The translations under genes were made by a program, and so were the position numbers. A stretch of 64,000 nt of DNA from positions 434,001 through 498,000 of the forward strand of contig JABMLP010000023.1 of assembly GCA_013176395.1 (NCBI GenBank), written 5' to 3'. Positions within the stretch are counted from its first letter, which is position 1. Every line of letters starts with the position of its first letter. Below the pieces are notes generated by a model. It did no database searches, had not been told where the DNA came from, and saw nothing but the letters and a program-made list of their open reading frames with translations. Origin of the DNA: Venturia oleaginea. Lineage: Eukaryota > Ascomycota > Dothideomycetes > Venturiales > Venturiaceae. Of the stretch, positions 10,762 to 20,669 are shown piece after piece.

Positions 10762-11986
10762 TTTACTATATAAGCAAACCAAGGGCAATAGAGAGCTTCA
10801 TAATGATTTTGGAATGGGAGGCAAGATAGAGTATTGAGCTTATATTTGACTGAATAACCTTGTAGGAGAAGGAGAAGGGGATTGTTCTCCTCTAATTCAA
10901 GACTTCAAGTAGTATCGGCGTCTGTGGACAAGGAAAAAAAATACTTCTCGATTGAGGCCTCCAATCATCGGCCATCATCCCTCAGCGTGGCAAAGCTTGG
11001 ATGAGATTTAGATGATACCGCCTATATTTTTAGTAACTACTGTATATGGTATATTCTAGCCTCGATATTATCTTAAAACCACAAAGACAAGGATAGTTCC
11101 TGCCTCCTTCAGGTTCGTAACCACCACCAACATTACTCGACGAAACCATGTGGAAGCTTAAAACTTCCCGATGAGCCAATGTCATCAAGCTGTCGTACGG
11201 CTAAGTATACAATGTCTGGATAATTGGGTGGCTCTGTTCTCGATGCTCATTTATTGTTAGCCTTGTATATAGCACCTACAACGCGGGCTACCAATCGGCG
11301 ATCCGTCTGTCGGCACGAGGACTTACCATACATACTATGGATACAGTGCGATATGGTATGGAAAGTCGAGTCAGCAGGCCACCGTAAATTCCGTGCAAAG
11401 TTGTAGACGAGCGATTAGTGCAAGGCTAGATTCTGTACGAGAGACCTGGAGGCAAATCAAGTAGGCCAGAAACATTAATATTTGTGCTAGCGGAAAAGAC
11501 CTTTCACTTTTAGCGTTACTTCTCACAGCGCGAATATTACTTTCGAAAAGGCCCTTATGAGCGAAGTCTCTATCACTATGTAGTAGATTTTAGAATAGGC
11601 AGAAGAATACCTATGCTCTAGCCCTAGACTTAGAATTACTCAAGCGTACTAGAAGTTACTTATATACAGCTTTTAAAAGTATTGTTTACGCTTGACGGCG
11701 CTTGAGAGACCCCTCACTAAAAGTGGAAGGTCATTTCCGCCAGCACGACAATAGTAATTGTCGAAGCCACCCTTGTCTCGTCCACAACTGTGCACGGAAT
11801 CTACAGTATCCTCTCCCTCTAACGGCCAAAATTAAATATACCGCTATATGATCTAGTGACAATTCGCACTCTACCAATCATCACTAGAAAATCAGATCAA
11901 CTCCTCCAGCACAGCACAATTCATAACAGCCCTCCTCTTCTTCACCCAAAACTCACCAGCGAATAACAAATCCCCGCGTAAATATC
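10762..11986. other. gene-poor A+T-rich intergenic stretch
   Basis: About 1.2 kb with only short frames and many stops on both strands. It contains the presumed promoter of the secreted-protein gene at its left end. I see no gene, tRNA or element end. Confidence 0.5.
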
Positions 11987-12609
11987 TTAAACATCCTCCT
12001 TCACAAACCCCGCCATCTTCTCCTGCCCCTCTCCAAATCCAGCAATCCACCTCGCCATCCACAAATCAGTTCCTAACCCCTTCAACTCCACCATCGCAAG
12101 AGCGATCCGCGCTCGTTCCTCGTGGTTGAGGTTGTCGAGGTAAGTGGTTGTCTTCGTGAGAAGCGAGTGCGGATTCGTCAACTCCATATACTTCGTCCGG
12201 GTTCCCCTTCTTCCTCTGACTCGACCAATTAATCCTCCTCGGTCTCCTCATCGGCTTCGTTCCAATGAAATACTGCTCACTCTGGTGCCTATTACGAGGC
12301 GGAGGATACATAGGATGCATGCAACTGAGAGAACTGTGTTGCATCAAATGGAGGACTGTCTTCTCCAGCCTATGCGGGGAGGAATTCGGAAAGCGTTGCG
12401 GAGAAGGGCGGCGAGAAGGCTTCTTCGATGTCTGGAGAGTCGGCGGCGGGGAGATAGTGTGGTGATAGTTCCAGGCCATTCTTCTTCTGTTTGGGCATTC
12501 ACTTGAGTGGGGCTGGACGGCGACGGCGAGATTGGGGACGTCCGCCTTTGCTGCGTTTCCAGACTTCGCGCTTGGTGATGAGCGCTGGTTGGAGGCAGAA
12601 ATTGAACAT
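11987..12609 (-). pseudogene. broken hypothetical gene
   Basis: Coding-like sequence on the minus strand begins with an ATG at 12609 (MFNFCLQPALITKREVWKRS) and is followed in the same frame by a TGA and then a TAG. It changes frame and ends with a good 66-residue segment (MELTNPHSLLTKTTTYLDNL..., 12187-11987). The last segment has an amphipathic helical look (HEERARIALAMVELKGL). I cannot find a set of introns that joins the pieces, so a decayed gene is more likely than a live one. The family is not recognised. Confidence 0.3.
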
Positions 12610-13498
12610 TGTGATGGTTATGCTCGACAGAGGTATGAATTAATTACTTAATTGATGAGGATGTTAGTAAAAGCTGGCTGTTTGAACAGGGCGAGATGCT
12701 GAAAGCGACTAGATTATATAGACGAGCACATTGACAAAACACCATGCAGACAATAGAGAGCTCGAATACTGAAATATCGACAATAAATCCTGGCCATTGA
12801 GTGGGCCGACAGTACCAATCCTAAACTCGATTTGACAATAGGAATTCAGAAAGTGGGGCGTATCGTAGTGAAGAGAAGTCTGACGCAGAAAAGATAAATG
12901 GGCAAAGGGGAGAGCTTGTAATATCTCGCATGGTTAGCAGATTCTTAAAATGCCTCAACAGAGCGTGGTGCGTGGTCGGTGTCGAGTAAAGCTTTGCAAC
13001 ATGTCAAGAGATTGGCTCTTCTCAGTAACTATGCGTTATCGCACCCATCACAAGCCCAAGTTCTTCATCCCTTCAGACTCAAACGCGACACTAGATCTGT
13101 CTGTGAACAGGTATGAAAGAATACGAGACACGCTATATTATCCTACAGTATAGTTCGACACATCAGGATGTCTTTTTTCACAACTGTCCTGTTGATTCCA
13201 TTATCTTCTTCATTTAAGCTCTTTCTCAAACCGGGACCAGACGACAAACTCCACTCGCAGAGAAGATTGGAAGCAAACACAAGACATAAAAGACGTCGCC
13301 TATGCTGACAAAAAAGTCGCCTTATTTGCTTCACGTAGAAGAGGCGAACCACTACACGTTCACCGTTTTCATCTCAGCCCACCTGTCATCCAAGCTCATT
13401 CTGCACCAAGGGCGAAAACACACCCTTTTCTGGCCAGGATGGAAAGGAGATGGATTATCTTACATTATCTTACAATCGATCCCCTGTCTACTCCGCCT
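12610..13498. other. intergenic, nothing recognised
   Basis: About 0.9 kb between the broken gene and the 3' end of the isoleucyl-tRNA synthetase. There are only short frames and no repeat or RNA gene that I can identify. Confidence 0.5.
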
Positions 13499-16400
13499 TC
13501 ACATCTTCAAAAGCTGCGGAAACTCTTCTTGAACAACATCATCACACCTCACACACAGTCCGTTCTCTTGCAAATCCAGATACCTCCAACACCTCTCACA
13601 CTTCTTTCCGCTCGGTCTCGACACCAGAACTCGGCATTCTGCATGGTTGACCATTACAATTTTCTCCTCCGCGCCCTCTTTCTTCAAAGCATTGAACGTC
13701 TCTTTCACCGCCTCAACATCTGCGTCGAAATACAAATGAACCTTGCTGACAACGAAGAAATTTGCCAGGGAAGACTTAGTACCGACCATGAATTGGAGAA
13801 GCTTTCGAGGAGTCTCATCGCAAGGCCGAATATGTACATCGCACTCGAGAGAACTACCCATACCACCCTTTTCTCTGATAGTCTCTTGCGCACTCTTCAC
13901 ACTCTGCAACATACTTGACAGAAACTCGGCTGGGCGGAATGGTAGGTCATCGTTCATTGTGCCAATGGCAAGCTCTTTGCTCATCTCCGGAGCGACGAAA
14001 GGTGTCCAGATTTTGCGAAGAGGATATTCCATCCCATCCTTCACATTCCTAGGCGTAAATTCCCACACTTCTTCGACCAGCAGCGGCGTAATGGGCCCGA
14101 GCATATTCAGCATTTCTTCGAAAATGTGTAACAGAACTCTCTCAGCAGTGACTCTTTCCACAACAGAGCCAGTGTACAGCCGATCCTTCAGCGTCTCAAA
14201 ATAAAACGCCGAGAGATCGGAATTGACATACTTGTTGAGAACCGAAATGCCCTTGTGAAATTCATAGCCCGAGTAATGTAGATGTACACTTGTAGAAGCA
14301 GCCGATAGCTGCTGGGTTGCTAATGAGTCAATGAACGTGTACGGCGATTTCTCACGGAGGGAGGTGAGATTTTGTTTTGGATCGTGCTTGGACAAGGCGC
14401 CCAATAGCCATTTGAAAGTGACGCGAAACTTATGCAAACTCTGATGGACAGATTGAAGCACTGGGGTTCCAATGACGATATCGCTCGTGTAGTCGCTACT
14501 TGCCACCCAAAGACGGAGCGCATCAGCTCCTAGGGCATCAAAAGAAGGTTCTGCAGATTTGGGCTGTCCCTTCTGCTTTTTCCGCTTGACGGGAGGCAGA
14601 AGAGAGCCATCTGTGATCTGCGATGGCGAGATGACGTTGCCCAGTGACTTGCTCATCTTGCGCCCGCTTTGGTCGAGAGTGAAGCCGTGAGTGATGAGAG
14701 TCTTGAAAGGTGCATGTGCGCTATTGCCTCGATCTTGAGCTGCGACGTTCGTCAGAAGGGATGACTGGAACCAGCCACGATGCTGGTCAGAACCCTCAAG
14801 ATACACATCGGCAACTGGCTCGTTCGGCCCTCGATTCTCAAGCAAAGTCCAGCTGGTTCCGCTGTCAAACCACACGTCCATGGTGTCCTTGCCTCGCACG
14901 TACTTTCCTTCAAGGTCTTGAGGCACCCACGCTGGTTCATCTTGCGCATCAGTCCACCAAGCATCAATTCCTCGCTCGTCGATAACTTCCATGATGTGAT
15001 CAATCGTGCTTCCATTCATGACTGCTTCATGCGTTCCATTGTTAACACGATAGAGGGCGGGGATTGGCACTCCCCAGGCTCGCTGTCGTGAGATGCACCA
15101 CTGGCTCCGGCCTTTGACAAAACTTTCAAGTCGAGTACGACCAGTATCTGGGATAAAATTTACTGAAGTCATTGCTTCCAGCGCACGAGTTTGAAGGTCA
15201 GCAACATCAGCGAACCACTGTTCTGTCGCTCGAATAATGATAGGCTCCTTTGTTCTCCAATCGATTGGGTACTTGTGGGTGATTTCATGAGCCGCCAAGA
15301 GGTATACGGAGTCGCTGTCCCTCTGAAAATCTGATATGCCTCTGCTGGAAAGACAGTTAAGAACAGCCATGGTTCCCTCTTTCATAACGGGCTTGTTGAG
15401 GAGGTACAATGGATTTCCGGCTGCTGACGTGAAACGCCCCTTATCATCGACGGGCGCACTAATAGGAAGTCCCAACTTGCTGCAGACATTGTAGTCGTCC
15501 ATACCGTGCCCAGGTGCAAGGTGAACCAGGCCCGAACCAGCGGCAGAGGACACGAAATCTGCAGCAATCACAGGACTGAGATATTCCCGATATTTGCCCG
15601 CAGCATCATTTGCAGAATGGTCGCACTGCATTGGGTTCCAATATGTAGTGCCAACTATATCTGAGCCAAAGATGGTGCCAAAAAATGTGCTGTTGTAGTC
15701 TTGGCCGTTCTCAGCCTTTCCTGTGATAGTGCCAGAAAGCAAGGTAATCTTGTCTTCGCCGAATATGGATTGCAGATATTCAAGTCGGGATCTAGCGACG
15801 AGGACTTTTGTTTTTCGACCAACGAAGTTTCTAGCCTCATTCATATAAGGTCCTGCCCGTTTATCATGGTGAGGATCTGGCACTTTATGCTCCGCAAGCA
15901 GGTCGCCTAGCTGAGGAATCTGCAGTTGTTGCATCTCCACAACAACATACTCCAGTTCTTCATTAACAGCAATAGCCTCGTTCGCAGGCAACGTCCAAGG
16001 CGTCGTTGTCCAAATGAGCAGTCCAATGTTGTCATCGCCACCTACCACGCCCTTCGCCCTCAACTTCTCACTCGCCTTGTGAATCGGATACTGTATGAAA
16101 GCTGCCAAACTCTTATGTGCCTCATCATACTCCAATTCAGCCTCCGCGAGTGCAGTCCCAGAACTTGGAGACCAATAAACCGGTTTCCTCCTCCTCTCCA
16201 CAAGTCCTCTCTCCACCATCTCTTTGAACACCCTCAATTGCTTCATCTCAAATCCCTTTGCCATGGTTTTGTAAGCATTGTCCCAGTCACCCATAACACC
16301 CCACTCCCGAAAACCCGCCTTCTGCTCTTCCACCGTGCTCATCGCCAACTGGCGCGCAGCCTTCCTTATATCCACAGCGCTAACATCGTCATAATGAACC

Positions 16401-16744
16401 TTTAGCGCCTGGAGCGCTTTGATCTCAATAGGTAAACCATGACAATCCCAACCAGGTATATAGCTCACTCGTTTCCCTTGACTAAGTTGATAACGGCAAA
16501 TAATGTCTTTCAAGATTTTATTCAGCGCATGGCCAATGTGGAGGCTGCCATTGGCATAGGGAGGTCCATCGTGTAGGACGAATGTGTTCTCTTTTGGTCG
16601 ATTGGCTTGTTGCCAGGCGTAGAGATCATCGGTGCATCGTTTGAGGTAGGGCGAGGGGAGAGGTGCGCGGGGTGGGAAAGCGGATTTAGGCAGGTGGAGG
16701 GTTTTAGACCATGAGGTTAGGAGGGAGGAGGTGGGTTTGAGCAT
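13499..16744 (-). CDS. ISM1: mitochondrial isoleucyl-tRNA synthetase
   Basis: Intronless, 1,081 aa from the ATG at 16744. The frame is open further upstream but has no earlier ATG. The N-terminal ~35 residues are basic, hydroxylated and free of acidic residues (MLKPTSSLLTSWSKTLHLPK), as expected for a mitochondrial presequence. Class Ia signatures are present: HIGH at about residues 69-72, WDCHGLPIE, the CP1 editing region (LIWTTTPWTLPANEA; GTGLVHLAPGHG-like GSGLVHLAPGHGMDD), and KMSKS (DQSGRKMSKSLGN). The C-terminal end has a zinc-finger-like Cys pairing (CERCWRY...CVRC) of bacterial-type IleRS. It charges tRNA-Ile for mitochondrial translation. The bacterial-type C-terminal zinc site and the presequence separate it from the cytosolic enzyme. 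Confidence 0.95.
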   Translation of the reverse strand: MLKPTSSLLTSWSKTLHLPKSAFPPRAPLPSPYLKRCTDDLYAWQQANRPKENTFVLHDGPPYANGSLHIGHALNKILKDIICRYQLSQGKRVSYIPGWDCHGLPIEIKALQALKVHYDDVSAVDIRKAARQLAMSTVEEQKAGFREWGVMGDWDNAYKTMAKGFEMKQLRVFKEMVERGLVERRRKPVYWSPSSGTALAEAELEYDEAHKSLAAFIQYPIHKASEKLRAKGVVGGDDNIGLLIWTTTPWTLPANEAIAVNEELEYVVVEMQQLQIPQLGDLLAEHKVPDPHHDKRAGPYMNEARNFVGRKTKVLVARSRLEYLQSIFGEDKITLLSGTITGKAENGQDYNSTFFGTIFGSDIVGTTYWNPMQCDHSANDAAGKYREYLSPVIAADFVSSAAGSGLVHLAPGHGMDDYNVCSKLGLPISAPVDDKGRFTSAAGNPLYLLNKPVMKEGTMAVLNCLSSRGISDFQRDSDSVYLLAAHEITHKYPIDWRTKEPIIIRATEQWFADVADLQTRALEAMTSVNFIPDTGRTRLESFVKGRSQWCISRQRAWGVPIPALYRVNNGTHEAVMNGSTIDHIMEVIDERGIDAWWTDAQDEPAWVPQDLEGKYVRGKDTMDVWFDSGTSWTLLENRGPNEPVADVYLEGSDQHRGWFQSSLLTNVAAQDRGNSAHAPFKTLITHGFTLDQSGRKMSKSLGNVISPSQITDGSLLPPVKRKKQKGQPKSAEPSFDALGADALRLWVASSDYTSDIVIGTPVLQSVHQSLHKFRVTFKWLLGALSKHDPKQNLTSLREKSPYTFIDSLATQQLSAASTSVHLHYSGYEFHKGISVLNKYVNSDLSAFYFETLKDRLYTGSVVERVTAERVLLHIFEEMLNMLGPITPLLVEEVWEFTPRNVKDGMEYPLRKIWTPFVAPEMSKELAIGTMNDDLPFRPAEFLSSMLQSVKSAQETIREKGGMGSSLECDVHIRPCDETPRKLLQFMVGTKSSLANFFVVSKVHLYFDADVEAVKETFNALKKEGAEEKIVMVNHAECRVLVSRPSGKKCERCWRYLDLQENGLCVRCDDVVQEEFPQLLKM

Positions 16745-17150
16745 GCTAGATGCATCCTTTGTTGGTTTGCTGAGGTCCAATTGAGGAAGACGTGAAATAT
16801 GTGTAGATTCTGCGATGGAGGCTGCCAACGTTGGATTCGCGTGGGCACGTGGAATCACACTGGAAGGACGTCGGATATAAAAAAACGCATGTTATTCGCC
16901 TTATTTGAAGAAGGATATGGTCATACGTCTCTTAAGCGTAATTTTTTAATCTAAGTAGCATGAGGTTGTGATCTAGACGCGTTCTCATACCCTTGGGTTC
17001 TCTTTTCGTAAACTTTGCTGCATTTTAACATTTTCATTAAATCTTTCATTATCAAGGACTTGTGATAAACGAGAAGATCAACAATGGATGGCACTCTTCG
17101 TCAAAGCCCGAGTGAGTCTGATACAGGCCAATGTTCGTAACAAAATTATA
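16745..17150. promoter_or_regulatory. upstream region of the IleRS gene
   Basis: About 400 nt between the synthetase start and the left end of pogo copy B. It is A+T-rich in its distal part. The transposon therefore sits about 0.4 kb upstream of an essential gene. No individual element is resolved. Confidence 0.4.
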
Positions 17151-17176
17151 ACGTATTCCACCATCGAGCGGGTCAA
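17151..17176. repeat. left terminal inverted repeat of pogo copy B
   Basis: It starts ACGTATTCCACCATCGAG and is preceded by TA (17149-17150). It matches the right TIR (18957-18982) at 25 of 26 positions. Confidence 0.9.
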
Positions 17177-17216
17177 AAAGGCTTGGCACGACCAACCCAT
17201 GTTACGACTCTTCAAT

Positions 17217-18902
17217 TTAATCGCTATCAACAATAGATTCTAAGTCCGTCGTGCTGCTATCTGATTCAGAAGATATCTTGATATCTTTTTTACAAGTTCG
17301 CGCATTATGCCCAGCTGCGCCGCAGTTCCTACAGCGCCGTTGAATTGGTCGGGCTGTTTCTTGACTACCACTACCACGAGCCTTCTTTGATCCCTGAGGC
17401 GCTATAGACGCCTCTGCAGCTACCTGCGCTGCTGCAGTCCCATACTCAATAGTACCACCTTGCTGGATCCACTTCCTTTTGCGCGATTTTCGGTTCGTTG
17501 TTACTGCTAATTGCTCTTCAAGCTCGCGGTTACGCGCAACAAGCAGAGCGTTTTGGTGTAGCATCAATTCAGCGCCCTTAACAAGCTGGGAAAAGCCTGC
17601 CTGCGCAGTCACTGGTGACCGAGTAAAAGACTCGCTTACGAGCTTGGATTGGGATCCAAATTCATAAGTATTACTTGGAGTCTTGGACTGCCACGGCGTT
17701 TCTGGGAGATGGGTTTCTGGCGGGGTTCGTAGCCGTACTTCAAGGCGATCCAACACCACCTGCGCGTCGATAGGGACTAGCCCTACTGCCTCAAAAGCCT
17801 TTTGACAGTTCTCTTTCGTAAACACGTCGAAAAACGCGTCTTTGAAGGCAGGGAGAAAGCCTTCCTTGTTGATATGGTACACGTGTTGGCGTGCCAAGTC
17901 CCGGACGCGTTGGGAGTACTTGCGCTTCAACGGCGAGAAGCAGACCACGTCAAGGGGCTGGAGTATATGCAACGAGTGCGATGGCATGCAGAGGGTTATA
18001 ATCTTGTTTTCGAGGCAGTAGTCCTTGAAATCCTGGCTGAGATGGCTCTCATGGCCGTCCAAAATAGGCAGCTTGTATACCCCCACCTGCCGCGCCTTTG
18101 TATACGCGTCAAAGTGCTTCAACCACTCAAGACCAAGCGCATTATTTGTCCAGCCGTTCTCAAAGACCGAGAGCTTCCAATTCCGTGGCATACCTGCCTC
18201 CTCATACCACGCAGAGATATGAACGCGTCCTTTGTAGATAATGAATGGCGGGGTCGCATACCCGGCGGCGCAGATGCTCTGGATAACTGTAACCCACTCG
18301 CGATCGCCTGGCTGGATCAAATTAGGCCGTGTACGTCTTTCAGAAGCTGTGACGACCTTCATTGACCCAATAACGCCCATCTGGAAGCCAATCTCGTCAA
18401 AGTTGTGCGTATCCTCGTCGTGGATGCCGTACTTTGCCTTAGTGTCTGTAACGAGCTTGAACCACGCGCCAATAATCTCTGGATCTTCCTGTAGTATCCT
18501 CTGCCTGTCCTTAGCTCGATTGAAGGCCATCTTGAGCTCATCTGAGCGCGTTATAAACCTCTCAGCCCAGTTTTTCCCTACTGGCTCTCTACCGCGTACA
18601 CCTAGTAGTTTATCCGCCATATCTGCCACCTCACACAGCCGGGGCGCGAATCCTCGCGAATCGAGGTCGAGGATGTATTGGACAATTGTCTGCTCTTCAG
18701 TCGTAGTGAGCTTGTGTTGGGCGTTGCGAGTATCTAGGCGATACGTGATTCCGTTGTATCGGCTAGTCAATGTTGAAGGAGGTATATCAAACGCCTCAGC
18801 AGCGCGCCGGAGGCTTCGGAATTGGTGGGTATTGTAGGCAGAAAGGGCAAGCTGGATTCTGCCTTCTCTGTTAGATGATTGCGCGTTTTGTTGTTGAGAC
18901 AT
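17217..18902 (-). CDS. pogo/Fot1 transposase (DDE_1), intact
   Basis: 561 aa from the ATG at 18902. The frame is open further upstream, but that part crosses the TIR at 18982, so 18902 is the true start. Domains in order: a psq-type HTH (SLRRAAEAFDIPPSTLTSRY, about residues 25-50), a CENP-B-type HTH (EEQTIVQYILDLDSRGFAP... GKNWAERFITR, about 70-130), and the DDE_1 catalytic core. The core aspartates are in NFDEIGF, LDGHESH and QPLDV. Next come a helical segment and a C-terminal CCHC zinc knuckle with all four ligands (CRNCGAAGHNARTC). It ends in an acidic Ser/Asp tail. It would bind the TIRs and cut and paste the element into TA sites. No disabling mutation is visible. Confidence 0.93.
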   Translation of the reverse strand: MSQQQNAQSSNREGRIQLALSAYNTHQFRSLRRAAEAFDIPPSTLTSRYNGITYRLDTRNAQHKLTTTEEQTIVQYILDLDSRGFAPRLCEVADMADKLLGVRGREPVGKNWAERFITRSDELKMAFNRAKDRQRILQEDPEIIGAWFKLVTDTKAKYGIHDEDTHNFDEIGFQMGVIGSMKVVTASERRTRPNLIQPGDREWVTVIQSICAAGYATPPFIIYKGRVHISAWYEEAGMPRNWKLSVFENGWTNNALGLEWLKHFDAYTKARQVGVYKLPILDGHESHLSQDFKDYCLENKIITLCMPSHSLHILQPLDVVCFSPLKRKYSQRVRDLARQHVYHINKEGFLPAFKDAFFDVFTKENCQKAFEAVGLVPIDAQVVLDRLEVRLRTPPETHLPETPWQSKTPSNTYEFGSQSKLVSESFTRSPVTAQAGFSQLVKGAELMLHQNALLVARNRELEEQLAVTTNRKSRKRKWIQQGGTIEYGTAAAQVAAEASIAPQGSKKARGSGSQETARPIQRRCRNCGAAGHNARTCKKDIKISSESDSSTTDLESIVDSD

Positions 18903-18956
18903 ATTGTGTTGATAAGGGAGCAGCTGGTCTTGGCATAAACTGACCCGCTCGATGGG

Positions 18957-18982
18957 TTGACCCACTCGATGGTGGAATACGT
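18957..18982. repeat. right terminal inverted repeat of pogo copy B
   Basis: Inverted copy of 17151-17176 with one substitution (GACCCACTCG here). It is followed by TA at 18983-18984. Confidence 0.9.
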
Positions 18983-20669
18983 TACTTATCAGCACGCCCT
19001 TCAAAAGGTATTACAGCAAAAACAGCACAAAACACCACTGGTGTCCTTGACGATATCAAGATTATAAAGTCGTTTCGAAGCTTGTGCTAATAGTGGAACT
19101 CCGCTTTCCCATATCTAAACCCTTGTCCTCTCAGTCGTTGTTGGATTTGCATGGGCAATGCAATTTCAACTACCTTCATAAACCACTTCAAAGTCCGTAT
19201 GGCTGAGATCTGCACTTATAATGCAGTTGGTCTGAAGGCGCTACGATACCATTCGCAAGATGCTTCCCCTCTTGGGGCCAAATGAAAAACAGCTCGCACA
19301 AGCATCCACTGATCATGGTCTCCAGAGGAGACTGTTCGAACAATCATTACCGCTCACCAAAGCAATGGAAGGGATGAGTGGTGAATGTCAGCCTGCCGTC
19401 ACGAGAGTGAAGGTAGATGGCTCTAAGGTGTGGGGATACACCTTGGCACCCAGAACCAGAAGGGTATATAGGGAGGACTTTGGACGGACTTTCCTTTCTC
19501 TCTTCGTGGTTATCTCATGTTATGTTTCTCACATAGGAGCTTCTTCAACCTACTACAGTAACGACCTTTTACTTATATACAATCAGGCACAAATCATAAG
19601 CATACGAAGCAAGCCCACCCCCAACCTTCATACTACCCTACAAGCGTTCAGGATTGATCTGAGGATCAAATCGGTTAGACGACAATTGAATTGGGAGATA
19701 CATCGGACGGCTAGGATCTAGTGAGCCTCCAAAGGACCTGAGCAAGGGAAGGTACTCAAGGTAGGTACTTCCAGACTGATATTGCCCTTACCCAAACCCG
19801 CGGACCAGAACAAGAGGACCCAGGTGTCAAGAAGGTCTTGACATTATCAACTGTGTTGAGAAACGAGTTCTCCGTAACACTAAACCCGCCCCAAATAACC
19901 CGCTCCGCCCCGCCTGTCCCCCGCCCCAATCCGTTTCCCACCGTCCCGTTGGGGACCCTAAGAACGCTACTCTAGACTACGGTAAGAAAGTAGTTTTGGA
20001 GGTCTATAGGAATATAGTTACAAGGGCTCTAATACGTAAGAGTATAAAAAAGATAACGTAGGGCTAGAATTCAGCGCAGTAGAGGGTAATCGTAGTAAAA
20101 GCAAACTTAATAAGAGATAGTTAGTGGCCAGTCAGGCTGGATTGGCTAATAATAGCCAACTCGGGCTCGATCAATTGTTCTCGAACACGCCCTTAATCGA
20201 TTGTGGATGGCAGTCACGGTATCACGCTGGGAAAACTATCGATCAACACAACAGCCTGTGAGACGGAGTAAGCGATACTTCATCATTACCACTAGTTAAA
20301 GACTATATCGTATCTTATGCAACGCATAAATGCCGTAGAAATGCCGGAATAATACCTCCCATCATCACATCTGAAGCTATCCCTTCACAAATCGTCAGAT
20401 CGATGTCCCAAATGCTGTATAAATTTCTATCAATATGTGCAATGTACCGTTGCTTTTCTTCCACGGAAAGAATACTTCTTAACAGCATAGCAATGCTTGA
20501 AATCACGAAACGCCCAAAATATGAAGTCGTTCAAGCTAAAGGCTTGTCCCTGATTGCCACCATGGGAACAAGTGCGACAAGTCTGGTTGGAATGGATTTA
20601 GGTCCAGTGACTCGAAGTGAAATGCAAGCAGACTTCAGAACGCCCGAATCAGCAATCGTGCGAAATATC
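18983..20669. other. gene-poor intergenic stretch
   Basis: About 1.7 kb. A 153-codon frame at 19260-19721 (+) has no recognisable domain and unconvincing composition. The part near 19960-20110 is strongly A+T-rich and looks like decayed repeat DNA. There is no RNA gene or element end that I can define. Confidence 0.45.

Larger units (their letters stand above)
17151..18982 (-). mobile_element. complete pogo/Fot1-type DNA transposon (copy B), 1,832 bp
   Basis: It is bounded by 26-nt TIRs with one mismatch, each flanked by TA (17149-17150 and 18983-18984). It contains one uninterrupted transposase gene on the minus strand. The 5' end has the GACCCxCTCGATGG motif twice (18942-18955, 18959-18972, period 17 nt), while the 3' end has it once. 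TIRs, target site and an open transposase all suggest an element that is recent and possibly still able to move. Confidence 0.95.

Noticed and set aside
18903..19004. Upstream extension of the transposase frame
   Set aside because: It crosses the TIR at 18982, outside the element, so the start at 18902 is preferred.
19260..19721. 153-codon plus-strand frame
   Set aside because: Composition is uneven, no domain or signal peptide is seen, and it lies in decayed repeat-like DNA.
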